From Turicibacter faecis (GTDB taxonomy: Bacteria; Bacillota_I; Bacilli_A; MOL361; Turicibacteraceae): a DNA stretch of 64,000 nt. Shown here piece after piece: positions 1 through 9,794 of the stretch. The notes under the pieces were generated by a model. The model was not told where the DNA came from and ran no database searches. It worked only from the letters and a program-made list of their open reading frames with translations. The position numbers and the translations under genes are program-made. The stretch lies in the NCBI RefSeq assembly GCF_037076425.1, contig NZ_AP028127.1:712001-776000 (forward strand). The letters are read 5' to 3'. How positions within the stretch are numbered: the stretch's first letter is position 1; every line of letters begins with the position of its first letter.

Positions 1-1
1 G

Positions 2-118
2 TATCATCCTTATGCTAAAATTGCGAAAGATGTTGCCGCAGGAGCCGTATTAATCGCGGCCATTTTTTCAGTGATTATTGGAGGAATTATTTTTCTTCCA
101 TATTTATTAAAAATGTAG
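2..118 (+). CDS. dgkA: Diacylglycerol/undecaprenol kinase, C-terminal end
   Basis: Only the last 38 residues are present, in a frame open from the window edge. They read KIAKDVAAGAVLIAAIFSVIIGG and end in a hydrophobic helix, which matches the C-terminus of the small DgkA family of integral membrane kinases. In Gram-positives this enzyme phosphorylates undecaprenol to supply lipid carrier for cell-wall synthesis. The stop is 8 bases before cdd, and dgkA-cdd-era is the usual order in Bacilli, which supports the call from so short a fragment. Confidence 0.8.
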   Translation, partial: YHPYAKIAKDVAAGAVLIAAIFSVIIGGIIFLPYLLKM

Positions 119-126
119 GTGAAAGT

Positions 127-534
127 ATGATAAAAGAAATGTATGCAGATTTAATCGAAGCAGCGAAAGAAGCTTACCAAAATGCTTATGTCCCTTATTC
201 GAAATTTCCAGTAGGGGCTGCCTTAAAATTAACAGATGGAACTATTATTAATGGAGCTAATATTGAAAATGCTTCATTTGGATTAACGAACTGTGCTGAG
301 CGCTCAGCTTTATTTACAGCCTTTACAAAAGGTTATCGTCGAGAAGATATTGAGGCGATTGCTGTTGTAGCGAATACGGATCGTCCTATCTCACCTTGTG
401 GGGCATGCCGTCAAGTGATGAGTGAACTTATGCCGGCTGATGCAACGGTTATCCTATTAAGCAATAAAGACGAGATCAAAAGCTATCGTGTCTTTGAATT
501 ACTACCTTATTCATTTACATCGGAGGATCTATAA
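127..534 (+). CDS. cdd: Cytidine deaminase
   Basis: Zinc-dependent deaminase of the pyrimidine salvage pathway, converting cytidine and deoxycytidine to uridine and deoxyuridine in the cytosol. At 135 residues it matches the homotetrameric short form. The zinc and catalytic residues are visible: Cys56-Ala-Glu58 (NCAERSALF) and PCGAC with Cys91 and Cys94. The start follows a GGTGAAAG ribosome site. The stop overlaps the era start by one base (TAATG), so the two genes are probably translationally coupled. Confidence 0.95.
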   Translation: MIKEMYADLIEAAKEAYQNAYVPYSKFPVGAALKLTDGTIINGANIENASFGLTNCAERSALFTAFTKGYRREDIEAIAVVANTDRPISPCGACRQVMSELMPADATVILLSNKDEIKSYRVFELLPYSFTSEDL

Positions 535-1442
535 TGACTAATGCAGCATTTAAATCAGGATTTGTTTCAATTATTGGACGCCCAAATGTCGGGAAATCAA
601 CATTTTTAAATCGCGTACTAGGGAAAAAAATCGCGATTATGAGCGATAAGCCTCAGACAACTCGAAATAAAATTCAGGGGGTTATTACAGATAGTGATTC
701 CCAAACGATTTTTATCGATACACCGGGAATTCACAAACCGAAACATGAATTAGGGAAATTTATGACCGATTTAGCAATTGGGACCTTAAATGAAGTAGAC
801 GCAGTTATGTTTATGGTCAATGCAACTGAAAAATTAGGTCGTGGTGACCAATTTATTTTAGAGCATTTAAAGTCGGTGAAACAGCCGGTATTCCTTGTAA
901 TTAATAAAATCGATTTAATTACGAAGGAAGAATTACTCGCCGTTATTGCTACTTACCGTGAATATCATGAATTCGCTGGTATTATTCCGATTTCGGCAAT
1001 GACAGGGGAAAATATTGACACGCTACTCTCTGTTATTAAGGAAGAATTACCAGAGGGACCACAATTTTATCCGTCCGATCATATTACCGATCATCCCGAA
1101 CGTTTTATTATTTCAGAATTAATTCGTGAGAAGGTGTTGCATTTAACTCATGAGGAAGTTCCTCATTCTGTAGCGGTTGTGATTGATAAAATTGAGAAGG
1201 TAGAAGGTAAAAATGTGATTGATGTGATGGCAACGATTGTCGTAGAACGTCCGTCTCAAAAAGGAATCTTAATCGGTAAAGGTGGAAAAATGCTTAAAGA
1301 TATTGGGACATTGGCACGAAAAGATATCGTTAAGCTATTAGGAACAAAAATTTACCTTGAATTATGGGTAAAGGTACAAAAAGATTGGCGTAATAAAAAG
1401 TTATATTTAAATGATTTTGGTTATAGCGAAAAAGAATATTAA
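534..1442 (+). CDS. era: GTPase Era
   Basis: Essential GTPase that binds 16S rRNA near its 3' end and acts in small-subunit maturation. All G motifs are present: G1 GRPNVGKST (about 15-23), G2 around [10 protein letters not shown]3 DTPG (62-65), G4 NKID (124-127) and G5 SAM near 155. The C-terminal half carries the KH RNA-binding domain with [11 protein letters not shown] near 245. The length of 302 residues is typical. It lies between cdd and yqzL-recO, as in Bacillus. Confidence 0.97.
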   Translation: MTNAAFKSGFVSIIGRPNVGKSTFLNRVLGKKIAIMSDKPQTTRNKIQGVITDSDSQTIFIDTPGIHKPKHELGKFMTDLAIGTLNEVDAVMFMVNATEKLGRGDQFILEHLKSVKQPVFLVINKIDLITKEELLAVIATYREYHEFAGIIPISAMTGENIDTLLSVIKEELPEGPQFYPSDHITDHPERFIISELIREKVLHLTHEEVPHSVAVVIDKIEKVEGKNVIDVMATIVVERPSQKGILIGKGGKMLKDIGTLARKDIVKLLGTKIYLELWVKVQKDWRNKKLYLNDFGYSEKEY

Positions 1443-1476
1443 TTCGACTGATTAAGACAAAAGTTTAGGTTAATTT

Positions 1477-1505
1477 TTCATAATTTTTAGATTCTAGGAT
1501 ATACT
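1477..1505 (+). promoter_or_regulatory. Possible promoter for yqzL-recO
   Basis: A TATACT -10 hexamer at 1500-1505 lies 17 bases after a weak -35 (TTCATA, 1477-1482) in an AT-rich gap downstream of era. It could start a yqzL-recO transcript. The weak -35 keeps confidence low. Confidence 0.35.
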
Positions 1506-1555
1506 AAAAAATAGGGACTAAAAATAATAGCGTAGCTAGTAAGAAGGGATTATAC

Positions 1556-1714
1556 ATGAATAGTCTAGAATGGGAAATCTTCAAACGTACGGGAAAAATT
1601 GATCACTATTTGTTAATGAAAGAATCAGAAGAATTAACAGTAGATAATTTAACGACCGAATTCTCAGACGAGATTGCTGATGTGAAACCTGCTAAAGTTA
1701 CAGAGGAGGAGTAA
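1556..1714 (+). CDS. yqzL: YqzL-like small protein
   Basis: A 52-residue reading frame, MNSLEWEIFKRTGKIDHYLL..., follows an AAGAAGGGA ribosome site. The N-terminal pattern (aromatic, F, TG, ID, YLL, KE) is that of the YqzL family, a short protein of unknown function found between era and recO in Bacilli. The recO GTG start is only one base past its stop, and the gene's final GAGGAGGAG codons serve as the recO ribosome site, so the two are tightly coupled. No membrane segment is visible. Confidence 0.8.
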   Translation: MNSLEWEIFKRTGKIDHYLLMKESEELTVDNLTTEFSDEIADVKPAKVTEEE

Positions 1715-1715
1715 C

Positions 1716-2456
1716 GTGGCACTTGATGTAGAAGGAATTGTATTAAAGAGCTTTAATTACGGCGAACATCACAAAATTGTAAAGGTTTTAACAGAAGAAA
1801 AAGGAGTTATTGGCGTTTTCGTTCAAAACGCCAATAAAGTTAATACGAAGAAAAGTGCACTCGTTCAACCATTAACGTGTGCACGTTTTAATTTGAACTC
1901 CTCACACCAAGCAAACAGTGATCTTTACTTTGCTTATAGTGGGGATGTTATCGAATATTATTTAAATTTAAAATTGAATTATGAACACATGGCTTATTTT
2001 TATTGCATGGTTGAAATCATTCTAAAAGGGATGATTGATGAACGCTTTAGCAGATATACATATCACATGTTTAAACAGTTTCTGACAGCGGCTGAGGAAG
2101 GATACTCTCCGTATCTATTGAATCTTATTTTTCAATTAAAAATGTTACCCGCTCTTGGAATTGCCCCTGTAATGGATTGCTGTGCGGTTTGTCGAAGCAC
2201 TGAAGATATTGTGACATTAAGTATCCGTCAAGGAGGACTTGTGTGTAAGAGATGTTATCAACCCGTGGAGCCTATTTTAATTGATGCACCTTTAATTCCA
2301 ATGGTGCGTGCCCTGTATAAATTAGAGGTGGATGTCTTGCCAGACATCGATCTTGATGAAGATATTTTAAAACCAATTGAGCAATTCCTAGATGCTTACT
2401 ATGATTCATACGCTGGATTTAAATTACAGACTAAAAAGTTTATAAATGATTTATAA
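1716..2456 (+). CDS. recO: DNA repair protein RecO
   Basis: Recombination mediator that loads RecA on SSB-coated single-stranded DNA and anneals strands in the RecFOR pathway. The N-terminal part is an OB-fold (EGIVLKSFNYGEHHKIVKVLT). A zinc-binding CCAVC...CKRC set lies near 153-184, and the rest is helical. The length is 246 residues. It starts at GTG directly after yqzL, whose end supplies the ribosome site. An intrinsic terminator follows within one base. Confidence 0.95.
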   Translation: MALDVEGIVLKSFNYGEHHKIVKVLTEEKGVIGVFVQNANKVNTKKSALVQPLTCARFNLNSSHQANSDLYFAYSGDVIEYYLNLKLNYEHMAYFYCMVEIILKGMIDERFSRYTYHMFKQFLTAAEEGYSPYLLNLIFQLKMLPALGIAPVMDCCAVCRSTEDIVTLSIRQGGLVCKRCYQPVEPILIDAPLIPMVRALYKLEVDVLPDIDLDEDILKPIEQFLDAYYDSYAGFKLQTKKFINDL

Positions 2457-2477
2457 GGAGCCTTAGGCTCTTTTTTT
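2457..2477 (+). terminator. recO intrinsic terminator, invaded by an IS
   Basis: A GAGCC/GGCTC stem with a TTA loop (2458-2470) is followed by seven T. The first base of the ISL3 element lies at 2479, inside the T-tract region, and the tract is duplicated on the far side of the element at 3965-3972. Confidence 0.85.
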
Positions 2478-2478
2478 A

Positions 2479-3964
2479 GGTTCTTTGTCAAATAGTGTTG
2501 CTGATTAATTTGTAACCTGTTACAACGAAAATTCAAATCGAAATCCTAGTAGCTATGCTGCTAGGATTTTCGTTTTAGGCTTTGTTAGATTTTGAACCAT
2601 GAGAATACGAGATTTAAAGTGATAGAAACTACGATATCCAAAGGCAATACGCTTAATGACCTTAATTTTATTATTAATTCCTTCGATGGGACCATTTGTA
2701 TAATGAGTTGAGAGTGTATTTTTAATATAGGATTGATAAGTTTTAAAGGTTTGGAAAGCCGTTTGAAACTCAGGAGAAACAAGCGGATGTTCCGTTTCGA
2801 GTAAATGATTAAATCGTTTTAAGTTTTTTGTCTGAAGAGCGAAAAGTAACTCTTGATATAAATCATAGGTTGCTTTTAATTCAGGAGATAAATCAAGTAG
2901 AAAGTTTAAGATATCAATTTCACGCATGGGTTGTTTAAAGCAGTAAACTGATCGATAAGTGGTGGTATTAAGTAAAGCGTGAGATTTTAAAAATAAGCGC
3001 CAATAACGTTTGAATTTACGACCATGCTTTTTGAACTTTTTCATGAATCGGATTCGAGTTTTGTTCAGTGCACGAGAGAGATGTTGAACGAGATGAAATT
3101 TATCAATGATAATTTGGGCATGAGGAAAAAGATCCTTAATGAGGCTGATGTAAGGAGCGTACATATCAATCACAATATTTTTTACTCGATGACGTGCTTC
3201 CTTTGTGTATCGTTTAAAATAAGCTTGAAGGGAGTTTAAACGACGATCTTCAACGATATCGATGATTTGTTTTGAGTCAGCATCGCAAAAAATAAAAGAC
3301 ATATGCCCCTCAGCAGACTTAACGGATTTAAATTCATCAAAACAGAGATTTTCAGGTAAATAATTAAGGTTTAAGGTTTGAGATTCATAAAAGCTATGGA
3401 TGATTCGATTGACGGTTGAATGAGAGACCTGATGGCGACGTGCGATATCACATTCAGAAATTTTATTTTAGGCCTCTAAAGCAATGGCGTGTTTCGTATG
3501 ATAAGAAATGTAACAGTTCTTTTCAACAATTGAAGTACTTAGTGTAAAAGTAGACTGGCAATGCCCACAATAATAACGCTGTTTTTTTAGGTCTAAGTAG
3601 GTATCGTGAAGAGAGACTTTTGGAATGACAATTCGAGAGGTTTTAAATCCATGCTTCTTAAATTTTGAATCAAATAGGGTTCCGCATTTTTGACAATGAG
3701 TCGGTTGATACGTAAGAATACCTTTAAAGATAAAGCTAGTAATTCCGTTCAACTTCACTTCCTCAAGATAATCTTCTGAAAATGTAATATTTTTATCTTT
3801 AATATTTAAAAGTTTTCTAGTAAAATATGAGTGAGACATTAAATCTTATCCTTTCAATATTGTTTTAGTCGATAACATTGTAACAGGATTGAGACTTGAA
3901 GTCTCTTTTTTTTATCCTATGAAAAAAGTGCTGCTTAATCAGCAACACTAAATATTATAGAACC
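2479..3964 (-). mobile_element. ISL3-family insertion sequence, copy 1 (inactive)
   Basis: A 1486-bp element with imperfect terminal inverted repeats. The left end GGTTCTTTGTCAAATAGTG and the right end read in reverse, GGTTCTATAATATTTAGTG, share a further GTTGCTGATTAA. It is bounded by a perfect 8-bp direct repeat TTTTTTTA (2471-2478 and 3965-3972); 8 bp is the usual ISL3 target duplication. It holds one minus-strand transposase gene interrupted by a stop codon. It is clearly related to, but not the same as, the element at 51989-53483. Confidence 0.93.
2553..3839 (-). pseudogene. ISL3-family transposase broken by one nonsense codon
   Basis: Read from 3839 downwards this is a full-length DDE transposase of about 428 codons apart from one in-frame TAA at 3470-3468. 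The intact relative at 52056-53348 has a serine there (LEASHKKSETDIA against LEA-stop-NKISECDIA). Before the stop lies the zinc-ribbon DNA-binding part (CQKC...CGHC). After it come the HTH and catalytic parts (CFDEF, VIDMY, IEGINNKIKVIKR). The frame is otherwise undamaged, so the stop is recent or suppressible. Translation could restart at the ATG near 3302, giving a 249-residue fragment without the DNA-binding domain. Confidence 0.9.
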
Positions 3965-4171
3965 TTTTTTTATCGAAAGGACGCCGCTATTGTTTTGTAA
4001 GTTTTTATTTAGAAAATGATTCGTGAGTTTATATTTTGTGAGATAGGCCATTCATCGGGTCTTAGGGAGAGAATAGGGGAAGTGGGGCCTATTGCGTAAT
4101 GTTTTTTATAAATGTGTAGGCATTCGTTGAAAATATTATCTTTTTGCTGTCGTTTTTAGTATTTTTGTATA

Positions 4172-4200
4172 TTGTCAAGCAAGGTTTGATATAATATAAT
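4172..4200 (+). promoter_or_regulatory. glyS promoter
   Basis: TTGTCA (4172-4177), a 17-base spacer and TATAAT (4195-4200) form a near-consensus sigma-A promoter. Transcription would start about base 4207, at the head of the T-box leader. Confidence 0.85.
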
Positions 4201-4204
4201 GGTA

Positions 4205-4428
4205 GTAGTATAATGCAATATTTGTGTGAAGACGAAGAGGAGTACTTTAGATCAGGTTGGAGGATAGCGAGTCTGGGATGGTGAAAGCCAGATTTCAACG
4301 ACTTTAGGAAGGGACTTCCGAGCACGATTAATAAAGTGGTAAAGTCAGTTGATTTTACAAGTAGGGTGGAACCGCGGGAAAAACTCTCGTCCCTATGCTC
4401 AGGGCATAGGTATGGGAGTTTTTATTTT
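4205..4428 (+). promoter_or_regulatory. T-box riboswitch, glycyl-tRNA synthetase
   Basis: The leader has the T-box hallmark AGGGTGGAACCGCGGG at 4363-4378, which pairs with the acceptor end of uncharged tRNA. It is followed by a terminator stem (about 4379-4420) with a T-run. The 5' part has the GAAGAGGAGTA-type Stem I start. Uncharged tRNA-Gly should stabilise the antiterminator and switch on glyS. The specifier codon could not be placed with confidence, so the glycine assignment rests on the downstream gene. Confidence 0.92.
4379..4427 (+). terminator. T-box-controlled terminator of glyS
   Basis: AAAACTC and GGGAGTTTT arms with an inner CCCTATGC/GCATAGG stem, followed by T residues. It competes with the antiterminator formed by the T-box core just upstream. 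Confidence 0.85.
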
Positions 4429-4475
4429 CTCTATGCCTATGGCGCCTGAAGTGTCAGTGAAAAAGGAGCGATAAA

Positions 4476-5849
4476 ATGAGTCAAGTAACAATGGAAAAAA
4501 TCGTTAGTATGTGTAAAACACAGGGATTTGTCTACCAAGGAAGTGAGATTTACGGTGGTTTAGCTAATACATGGGATTACGGACCATTAGGGGTTGAATT
4601 AAAAAATAACGTAAAAAAAGCATGGTGGAAAAAATTCATTCAAGAATCACCATATAATGTAGGATTAGACAGTGCGATTTTAATGAATCCACAAACATGG
4701 GTTGCTTCAGGACACGTCGGAGGATTCAGTGATCCGTTAATGGATTGTAAAGCATGTAAAAGTCGTCACCGTGCAGATAAATTAATTGAAGACCATGGGG
4801 ATGATATCATTGCCGATGGATGGTCAGAAGAACAAATGATGAACTACATTCGCGAACATCAGATTGCTTGTCCAAATTGTGGCGCTCATGATTTTACGGA
4901 TATTCGCCAATTTGAATTAATGTTTAAGACACATATGGGGGTTGTATCAGACGATAAATCAGTGGTTTATTTACGCCCTGAAACAGCACAAGGAATTTTC
5001 GTCAACTTTAAAAATGTTCAACGTACAAGTCGTAAAAAAGTTCCATTTGGAATTGGACAAATCGGAAAATCTTTCCGTAACGAAATTACACCAGGAAACT
5101 TTACTTTCCGTACACGCGAGTTTGAACAAATGGAGTTAGAATTCTTCTGTAAACCTGGTGAGGATGGACAATGGTATGAATTTTGGAAACAATACTGCTG
5201 GAATTGGTTAGTGAATTTAGGAATGAATCCTGATCATATCCGTCAACGTGAACATTCACAAGAAGAGTTAAGTCACTATAGTAATGGAACGTCAGATATC
5301 GAGTATCGTTTCCCATTTGGTTGGGGAGAATTATGGGGTGTTGCTAATCGTACAGATTTTGATTTAAAAGCCCATATGAAAGAATCAGGAGTTAACTTCG
5401 AATACCAAGACCCAACAACAAATGAAAAATATGTTCCATATTGTATCGAGCCTTCAGTTGGGGCAGACCGTGTGACACTTGCTTTCTTAATTGATGCCTA
5501 TCAAGAAGAAACATTAGAAAACGGTGAAACGCGTGAAGTCTTAAAATTCCACCCAGCTTTAGCACCATATAAGGTAGCAGTGTTACCACTTGTTAAAAAA
5601 TTAAATGAACAAGCTTTAGAAGTTTTCTCAACATTAGCACAACATATGATGGTTGATTACGATGAGGCAGGAACAATTGGTAAACGTTATAGACGTCAAG
5701 ATGCCATCGGAACGCCATACTGTGTGACATTTGATTATGATTCATTAGAGGATAAAAAGGTAACTGTTCGTCATCGCGATACAATGGAGCAAGAACGTGT
5801 TGCTATTGATGAATTAGTTGATTATTTAACAGCAAAAATTCAATTTTAA
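4476..5849 (+). CDS. glyS: Glycyl-tRNA synthetase (alpha2 type)
   Basis: Class II synthetase that charges tRNA-Gly. At 457 residues it is the single-chain dimeric form, not the two-subunit GlyQ/GlyS form. Class II motif 2 is seen in [26 protein letters not shown] and motif 3 in [12 protein letters not shown] near 330. The C-terminal anticodon-binding domain starts around [18 protein letters not shown]...CPNC pair near 90-140 suggests a zinc site in the insertion. It starts at ATG after GGAGCG and is the only gene under the upstream T-box. Confidence 0.97.
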   Translation: MSQVTMEKIVSMCKTQGFVYQGSEIYGGLANTWDYGPLGVELKNNVKKAWWKKFIQESPYNVGLDSAILMNPQTWVASGHVGGFSDPLMDCKACKSRHRADKLIEDHGDDIIADGWSEEQMMNYIREHQIACPNCGAHDFTDIRQFELMFKTHMGVVSDDKSVVYLRPETAQGIFVNFKNVQRTSRKKVPFGIGQIGKSFRNEITPGNFTFRTREFEQMELEFFCKPGEDGQWYEFWKQYCWNWLVNLGMNPDHIRQREHSQEELSHYSNGTSDIEYRFPFGWGELWGVANRTDFDLKAHMKESGVNFEYQDPTTNEKYVPYCIEPSVGADRVTLAFLIDAYQEETLENGETREVLKFHPALAPYKVAVLPLVKKLNEQALEVFSTLAQHMMVDYDEAGTIGKRYRRQDAIGTPYCVTFDYDSLEDKKVTVRHRDTMEQERVAIDELVDYLTAKIQF

Positions 5850-5903
5850 TTGATTACACTTTGCTAGGTGAAGCAAAATACGAGATGGAAGAGGGTGAAT
5901 GCA

Positions 5904-7703
5904 ATGGGAAGGAATAAAATTCCTCAGGAGTTATTTGATGAAGTCATCGCAAAAAGTGATATTGTTGATGTCATTGGCGATTATGTGCAGTTAAGTAAAG
6001 CAGGTAAAAATTATAAGGGGTTATGTCCTTTCCATGGTGAAAATACCCCTTCCTTTGTCGTATCTCCTGATAAAGGAATTTATAAGTGCTTTGGTTGCGG
6101 TGAAGGGGGTAATGTTGTTTCCTTTGTTTCCTCAATTGAAGCTGTTTCATACCCTCAAGCAATTTTAAAATTAGCTCAGCGGGCGGGCATTCAAACAGAC
6201 ATTAGCGTGTCATCGGATTCGAGCCTAAAAGAGGCAAAGTTTAAAAATGAGTTTGCGATTTTAGAGTTTGCAAAGGGATTTTATCATTACTATTTAAACC
6301 ATACAAAAGACGGAAAAGAAGCATTATCCTATTTGAAAGAACGAGGGATTGATAGCGAAACGATTGATGCGTTTGGGATTGGGTTAGCTCCCTCCTATTC
6401 GGATGCTCTGGTAAAAACATTAACGAACAATCAGTACCCGTTAGAATTGGCGGCCCAAGTCGGCCTACTTAATGAACACAACGGTCATTACTACGATCGC
6501 TTCAAATCCCGTATCATGTTTCCGATTTCAGATAAGCTCGGACACGTGGTTGGATTTAGTGGACGAGTCTTCTTAGATGGGGATACCCATTTAGGAAAAT
6601 ATGTTAATTCACCAGAATCCAATGTTTTTCAGAAAGGGAAGCTTATTTATCACTTAAATGAAGCGAAACGTTCAATTCGAAGACATAATCGCGTTTTATT
6701 ATTTGAAGGCTTTTTGGATGTAATCGCCGCCGTTAAAGCCGGGTTTGATGAATCTGTAGCGACGATGGGAACGGCGTTAACTGAAGAACATAGCCGTGAA
6801 TTACGTCGTTTAACGGATAAAATCATTCTTTGTTTTGATGGAGATAAGGCGGGGCTATCCGCAGCAAGTAAGGCCATTCCTATTTTGATGGCACAAAATT
6901 TTTCAATAAGTGTCGCTGAATTTCCAAATAATATGGACCCGGACGAGTTCATTAAAACTTACGGGAGCGAGGCCTTTTCTAAACTTATTGATCAAGCGAT
7001 TCCAGCTATTGATTATCAGTATCTCTCAATCAGGCGCCAATTTAATTTAGATTTTGTTAGTCATCGTGAACAATTTAAACGACAAATCTATCACTTTGCC
7101 TATACCTTACAAAGCGCAACACTAAAAGAGTTGATTTTAAAAAAATTAGCTCATGATATTTCAATCGGTGAACAGAGTATTCTTCAGGAGTTTAATTATA
7201 GTAGTAAAAGTCAAGTGTATAAAAATGTAAATATTAACAACAATAAAAACGAAAACGTACAAATACATTCAAGACAAGTACGAGATACTAAATATGAACG
7301 ATCTGAAAAAATGTTAATTCACTACATGTTAAAAGAGCGACGTGTCGCTTTGAAGGTGGAAAAAGAGTTAAATGGATATTTAAACGATTCTACGCGTCGA
7401 AATATTGTGTTGTATATTCTCGATTATTACACGACGCATGAAACGATGAATTTACAATATTTTTTAAATTGGATTGATGAGGATTTAGTCAAGCCTATTA
7501 CAGATATTATTTTTGAATGCGAATCATTACCTCCACTTGGTGATGATGAAGTAATTAACGATTTAATTTCTGTTATTAAAGAATATGTTTATAGAGTACA
7601 AATGGAACAGTTGAAAAAACAAATTAGCGAAGCAACATTAGATCACCAAAAATTAGAATTACTAGGTAAAGTGAATCAACTCAAACAACAGTTTGAGAAG
7701 TAG
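5904..7703 (+). CDS. dnaG: DNA primase
   Basis: Makes RNA primers at the replication fork with DnaB helicase. The N-terminal zinc-ribbon is [11 protein letters not shown]...KCFGCGEGG (first 75 residues). The TOPRIM core has [12 protein letters not shown] with the catalytic Glu, and LCFDGDKAG with the metal-binding Asp pair. The C-terminal 130 residues are the helicase-interaction region. I choose the ATG at 5904 because GAGGGTG lies at 5891-5897; an in-frame GTG at 5868 would add 12 residues but has no ribosome site. dnaG-rpoD is the classical macromolecular synthesis operon. Confidence 0.95.
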   Translation: MGRNKIPQELFDEVIAKSDIVDVIGDYVQLSKAGKNYKGLCPFHGENTPSFVVSPDKGIYKCFGCGEGGNVVSFVSSIEAVSYPQAILKLAQRAGIQTDISVSSDSSLKEAKFKNEFAILEFAKGFYHYYLNHTKDGKEALSYLKERGIDSETIDAFGIGLAPSYSDALVKTLTNNQYPLELAAQVGLLNEHNGHYYDRFKSRIMFPISDKLGHVVGFSGRVFLDGDTHLGKYVNSPESNVFQKGKLIYHLNEAKRSIRRHNRVLLFEGFLDVIAAVKAGFDESVATMGTALTEEHSRELRRLTDKIILCFDGDKAGLSAASKAIPILMAQNFSISVAEFPNNMDPDEFIKTYGSEAFSKLIDQAIPAIDYQYLSIRRQFNLDFVSHREQFKRQIYHFAYTLQSATLKELILKKLAHDISIGEQSILQEFNYSSKSQVYKNVNINNNKNENVQIHSRQVRDTKYERSEKMLIHYMLKERRVALKVEKELNGYLNDSTRRNIVLYILDYYTTHETMNLQYFLNWIDEDLVKPITDIIFECESLPPLGDDEVINDLISVIKEYVYRVQMEQLKKQISEATLDHQKLELLGKVNQLKQQFEK

Positions 7704-7716
7704 AAGGAGTGGTTTT

Positions 7717-9099
7717 ATGTCAAATCCGGTACTTGACGAAAGAAAAATACTAGAAATTAATAACCGGCTTATTAAATTAGGTAAAAAGCGCGGCTATTTA
7801 ACATATGATGAAATCAATAATGATTTTGCACAAGTTCAATTAGACCCAGAAATGATTAGCTCTTTTTTAGACTTATATGATTCGGAAGGAATTAATATCG
7901 TGAAAGCCGAAAAGGTAACGGAACCGAAGGTAGTTAAAGCGAAGCCTGAAGAGGTTGAAGAAACACCAGCGTTGATTTTACCAGAATTTAATACGGATGA
8001 GGATGAAGAGGAAAATATTCCTGCCGATTTTAGTGCCGAAGAAGAAGTTGATTTAGAAGAAAAATTTGATGACTTTGAATTTACATCACAATTCAAAATT
8101 AATGATCCTGTCCGAATGTATTTAAAAGAAATTGGTCGTGTAGAATTACTATCGAGTCAAGAAGAAATCGGATTTGCTAAAAAGATTGAGTGTGGGGATA
8201 TCTCGGCAGAAATCATGGAAATTCGCCGACAAAATGAAGAAATTCCATCTGAATTGCTTGAACGTATCGATTCATTAATTAAAAATGCGGGTGAAGCTAA
8301 TGACGGAAATGAATATTTAATTGGAATTACTGAATTAACGGACGAGCAAGCGCGCCGTGTCATTCTAGAAGGTGAATACGCTAAAAAACGTCTGGTAGAG
8401 GCCAATTTACGTTTAGTTGTTAGTATTGCGAAACGTCATGTTGGGCGTGGAATGTTATTTTTAGATTTAATTCAAGAAGGAAATATGGGGCTTATTAAAG
8501 CAGTTGAAAAGTTTGACTACCGAAAAGGATTTAAATTTTCAACATATGCCACATGGTGGATTCGTCAGGCGATTACACGTGCGATTGCTGACCAAGCTCG
8601 TACCATTCGTATCCCAGTGCATATGGTCGAAACGATTAATAAACTTGTTCGCATTCAACGTCAACTTGTTCAAGAATTAGGGCGTGAACCATTACCAGAA
8701 GAAATTTCTGATAAGATGGGAATTTCCCCGGAAAAAGTGCGAGAAATTTTAAAAATTTCTCAAGAACCTGTTTCATTAGAATCTCCAGTCGGTGAAGAGG
8801 ACGATTCTCACTTAGGTGACTTTATTCCAGATGCGGATGCTTTATCACCATCTGAATTCGCTTCTAATGAGATGTTAAAAAAAGAATTAGACGATGTATT
8901 AGAGACGTTAACGGATCGCGAGGAACGCGTCTTACGTTTACGTTTTGGACTTGAGGACGGACGTACTCGAACACTTGAAGAGGTAGGAAAAGAGTTCGGA
9001 GTGACACGCGAACGTATTCGCCAAATCGAGGCTAAGGCTTTACGTAAACTACGTCATCCTTCTCGTAGTCGTCGATTAAAAGACTTTATGGAAGAATAG
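7717..9099 (+). CDS. rpoD: Primary sigma factor SigA (RpoD)
   Basis: Housekeeping sigma factor that directs RNA polymerase to -35/-10 promoters. After an acidic N-terminal region 1.1 come region 1.2 ([16 protein letters not shown]), region 2 with [17 protein letters not shown] and the [10 protein letters not shown] -10 recognition helix, region 3, and region 4 ending [20 protein letters not shown]. The length is 460 residues. The ATG at 7717 follows GAAGGAG; an upstream in-frame start at 7693 lies before that site and is unlikely. It lies 13 bases after dnaG and 11 before trmK. Confidence 0.97.
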   Translation: MSNPVLDERKILEINNRLIKLGKKRGYLTYDEINNDFAQVQLDPEMISSFLDLYDSEGINIVKAEKVTEPKVVKAKPEEVEETPALILPEFNTDEDEEENIPADFSAEEEVDLEEKFDDFEFTSQFKINDPVRMYLKEIGRVELLSSQEEIGFAKKIECGDISAEIMEIRRQNEEIPSELLERIDSLIKNAGEANDGNEYLIGITELTDEQARRVILEGEYAKKRLVEANLRLVVSIAKRHVGRGMLFLDLIQEGNMGLIKAVEKFDYRKGFKFSTYATWWIRQAITRAIADQARTIRIPVHMVETINKLVRIQRQLVQELGREPLPEEISDKMGISPEKVREILKISQEPVSLESPVGEEDDSHLGDFIPDADALSPSEFASNEMLKKELDDVLETLTDREERVLRLRFGLEDGRTRTLEEVGKEFGVTRERIRQIEAKALRKLRHPSRSRRLKDFMEE

Positions 9100-9110
9100 G
9101 ATTAGAGACT

Positions 9111-9794
9111 ATGAATTGCGAATTATCGTTACGATTACAAACATGTCTGGATGCTCTTCATCCTTTACAATCAATTGCCGATATTGGAACGGACCACGCT
9201 TATTTACCTTGTGCCGGACTATTAAGAGGACAATTGAAAAGAGCCATTGCAGCCGATGTTGGGGGAGGTCCACTAGAGGCTGCTAAGGCAACTATTTCAA
9301 AATATAACTTAGACGATCTCATTGAGACGCGTTTAGGATCAGGACTGAGTGTTATAAAGCCAGGTGAAGTTGAGGGCGTGGTTATTGCTGGAATGGGAGG
9401 AAAGTTGATTACATCGATTTTAGAGGCGGATATCCCGCTGGCTAAATCTTTTAATCGACTCATTCTACAACCTAATTTGGATGCTAATGTATTACGCACC
9501 TTTTTAATGAAAAATCAATTTGAGATTGTAGATGAGAAAATTGTTCTTGATGAAAAAAAAATTTATGAGATTATTGTTGTGCAACCGAGTCAAACTCCGG
9601 TGGTGTATAACGAATTAGATCTCGAATTTGGTCCTGTTTTAAGACGTCAGTCATCTTGTAAGGTCTTCGAAGAAAGATGGCAAAAGGAATATGATAAAAA
9701 CAATCAAATTATTAATCAATTACCGGCTCATCATCCAAGAATCGATGCTTTAAATCATCGTCAATCGCTTTTAAAAGAGGTATTAAAAAAATGA
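9111..9794 (+). CDS. trmK: tRNA (adenine-22-N1)-methyltransferase TrmK
   Basis: SAM-dependent methyltransferase of the TrmK/YqfN family that forms m1A22 in tRNA. The SAM-binding motif I is SIADIGTDHAYLPCAG near 22-37, followed by AADVGGGPLEAAK. A later VVIAGMGGKLITSIL loop is characteristic of the family, as is the coiled C-terminal stretch (about 180-227). It is 227 residues long, follows rpoD at 11 bases and overlaps the next gene by four bases (ATGA), as in the Bacillus sigA-trmK-yqfO order. Confidence 0.93.
   Translation: MNCELSLRLQTCLDALHPLQSIADIGTDHAYLPCAGLLRGQLKRAIAADVGGGPLEAAKATISKYNLDDLIETRLGSGLSVIKPGEVEGVVIAGMGGKLITSILEADIPLAKSFNRLILQPNLDANVLRTFLMKNQFEIVDEKIVLDEKKIYEIIVVQPSQTPVVYNELDLEFGPVLRRQSSCKVFEERWQKEYDKNNQIINQLPAHHPRIDALNHRQSLLKEVLKK

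Noticed and set aside
3024-3239. 71-codon plus-strand frame inside the first ISL3 element
   Set aside because: It is antisense to conserved transposase motifs and has no ribosome site.
4089-4325. Minus-strand frame over the glyS T-box leader
   Set aside because: It lies opposite a conserved riboswitch and has no ribosome site or family likeness.
5868-5903. Longer dnaG start at GTG 5868
   Set aside because: No ribosome site precedes it, whereas GAGGGTG lies at proper distance from ATG 5904.
7836-8405. Serine-rich minus-strand frames inside rpoD
   Set aside because: They are antisense readings of the strongly coding rpoD frame; the Ser/Ile richness comes from Glu/Asp codons on the other strand.
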